Shown here: piece after piece, positions 63,412 to 64,000 of the stretch
Layout: every line of letters begins with the position of its first letter
How positions within the stretch are numbered: the stretch's first letter is position 1
Source: an uncultured Bilophila sp.
GTDB lineage: Bacteria; Desulfobacterota; Desulfovibrionia; Desulfovibrionales; Desulfovibrionaceae
Reading direction: 5' to 3'
Assembly: GCA_902373525.1 (NCBI GenBank)
Contig: CABKMN010000001.1
Location: 186,001 to 250,000 of the forward strand
DNA: 64,000 nucleotides
The notes under the pieces: generated by a model
What the model saw: only the letters and a program-made list of their open reading frames with translations
What the model was told of the DNA's origin: nothing
The model's database searches: none
Translations under genes and position numbers: made by a program

Positions 63412-63789
63412 TTACTCCAGAACGCATGGTCGAATATCGTGTATCATATTCTGTAATCGCATTGAGGGAGGAAGATCTATCCAGTGCATGATCAGGGTAT
63501 AGAGTCTTGCCGAATTCATCTTGAGATATTTTCCATTAATACGCAGGAATACGTCAAATGCGGCGAATGCCGTCCTTTTGTTGCCATCCACAAAAGGTTG
63601 ATTGATCAACAAGCTTTCCATCAGGGCACAAGCCTCTTCCACAATATCGGCGTAATAGCCGCATTGAGGCCGATAGACGGAAGACTCCACCGCGCCCATA
63701 TCCCTGATGCCGGAAGCCCCACCGTAGCGTTCGAGCAGTATGGCATGCAAACCAAGGACATCGGCAGTTGTAAGATAATCCCGGCTCAT
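63412..63789 (-). CDS. doc: Doc-type (Fic fold) death-on-curing toxin
   Basis: A 125-residue protein with DYLTTADVLGLHAILLERYG, GIRDMGAVESSVYRP and the Fic core NQPFVDGNKRTAFAAFDVFL. The loop starts with Gln64 where catalytic Fic proteins have His (HPFxDGNKR), while Asp68, Asn70, Lys71 and Arg72 are kept. Doc toxins phosphorylate EF-Tu; loss of the His could weaken this one. The ATG overlaps the antitoxin stop (ATGA), so both are coupled. Confidence 0.88.
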   Translation of the reverse strand: MSRDYLTTADVLGLHAILLERYGGASGIRDMGAVESSVYRPQCGYYADIVEEACALMESLLINQPFVDGNKRTAFAAFDVFLRINGKYLKMNSARLYTLIMHWIDLPPSMRLQNMIHDIRPCVLE

Positions 63790-64000
63790 TTGGACAGAAC
63801 CTCATAGAGTGCGTCATGTTCCGTCATACTTGAAAAAAGAGCGGTCATCACATGCGTGCGTGGCTTGGCATTCCTTTTGTTTTCAATGTATTCCCTCAGG
63901 GCTTCATCAAGGATGGATTGAATCTGACGCCCCTCCTCATGGGCCATTTGACGTAATTCGGCAAGAACATCCGAGGAGAGCTGTGTTGCAAATTTGACTT
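63786..64000 (-). CDS. RHH-type antitoxin partner of Doc (5' truncated by window)
   Basis: The C-terminal 70 residues are visible. They begin VKFATQLSSDVLAELRQMAH-EEGRQIQ, a ribbon-helix-helix with one strand and two helices, and continue with a helical tail (SILDEALREYIENKR) and an unstructured end that would block the toxin. The stop overlaps the doc start. It probably represses the operon as a dimer. The true start lies beyond 64000. Confidence 0.8.
   Translation of the reverse strand, partial: VKFATQLSSDVLAELRQMAHEEGRQIQSILDEALREYIENKRNAKPRTHVMTALFSSMTEHDALYEVLSK

Overview
The window is a GC-rich chromosomal segment of a sulfate-reducing-type deltaproteobacterium, most likely a Desulfovibrionaceae member (a Bilophila/Mailhella/Desulfovibrio-like genome; the genus is not certain). 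The evidence is a periplasmic HynBAC [NiFe] hydrogenase cluster, a second Hya-type hydrogenase operon, a K+-independent membrane pyrophosphatase, an archaeal-type tRNA m1A methyltransferase, CreD, a diadenylate-cyclase-like protein, and gram-negative envelope genes (lptD, skp-like, OprM-type efflux, cfa).

Layout. 1-1.4 kb: end of an acyltransferase gene, a CdsA-family gene, and an initiator tRNA. 1.5-6.3 kb: a TetR-controlled tripartite efflux operon in which the MFS pump runs in frame into the outer-membrane channel. 6.4-10.7 kb: HPP/CBS pair, DksA-like zinc protein, NhaC-type antiporter and two tiny membrane ORFs. 10.9-14.2 kb: tRNA-Gln and hynBAC (read leftwards). 14.8-25 kb: small exported proteins, an FMN glutamate-synthase-like protein, a dicarboxylate/amino-acid symporter, an isochorismatase-type hydrolase, the DAC-like protein, UspA and CreD. 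25.5-29.7 kb: hyaABCD. Its small subunit carries the six-cysteine signature of oxygen-tolerant hydrogenases, whereas HynB has the ordinary four-cysteine form. 29.9-38.8 kb: nfo, a recombinase remnant, hppA, a lipoprotein, TrmH, an ABC-F ATPase, TrmI and thiM.

39.1-51.0 kb is a degraded phage/integrative island next to tRNA-Ser(GCT). It holds an endolysin-like fusion, an AT-rich pair resembling a type III secretion chaperone and its effector, a VRR-NUC nuclease, a Nudix hydrolase, a UvrD-like helicase with an internal duplication, truncated Bro-N, methylase and repressor genes, AlpA, and a frameshifted P4-type integrase. 51.2-57.7 kb returns to core envelope genes (lptD, alr, cfa, skp-like). 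57.7-62.3 kb is a graveyard: a decayed autotransporter, a frameshifted IS5-like element, tRNA-Arg(TCT), and fragments of a DNA methylase and a terminase. 62.3-64 kb starts another accessory segment behind a tRNA-Ser-like att remnant, with an RHH antitoxin-Doc toxin-NucS nuclease operon.

Functionally, the core part combines H2 uptake at the periplasm (HynAB probably feeding c-type cytochromes; HyaABC feeding quinone through a b-type cytochrome) with pyrophosphate-driven ion pumping and envelope maintenance. The accessory parts record repeated phage insertion, deletion and transfer of foreign genes.
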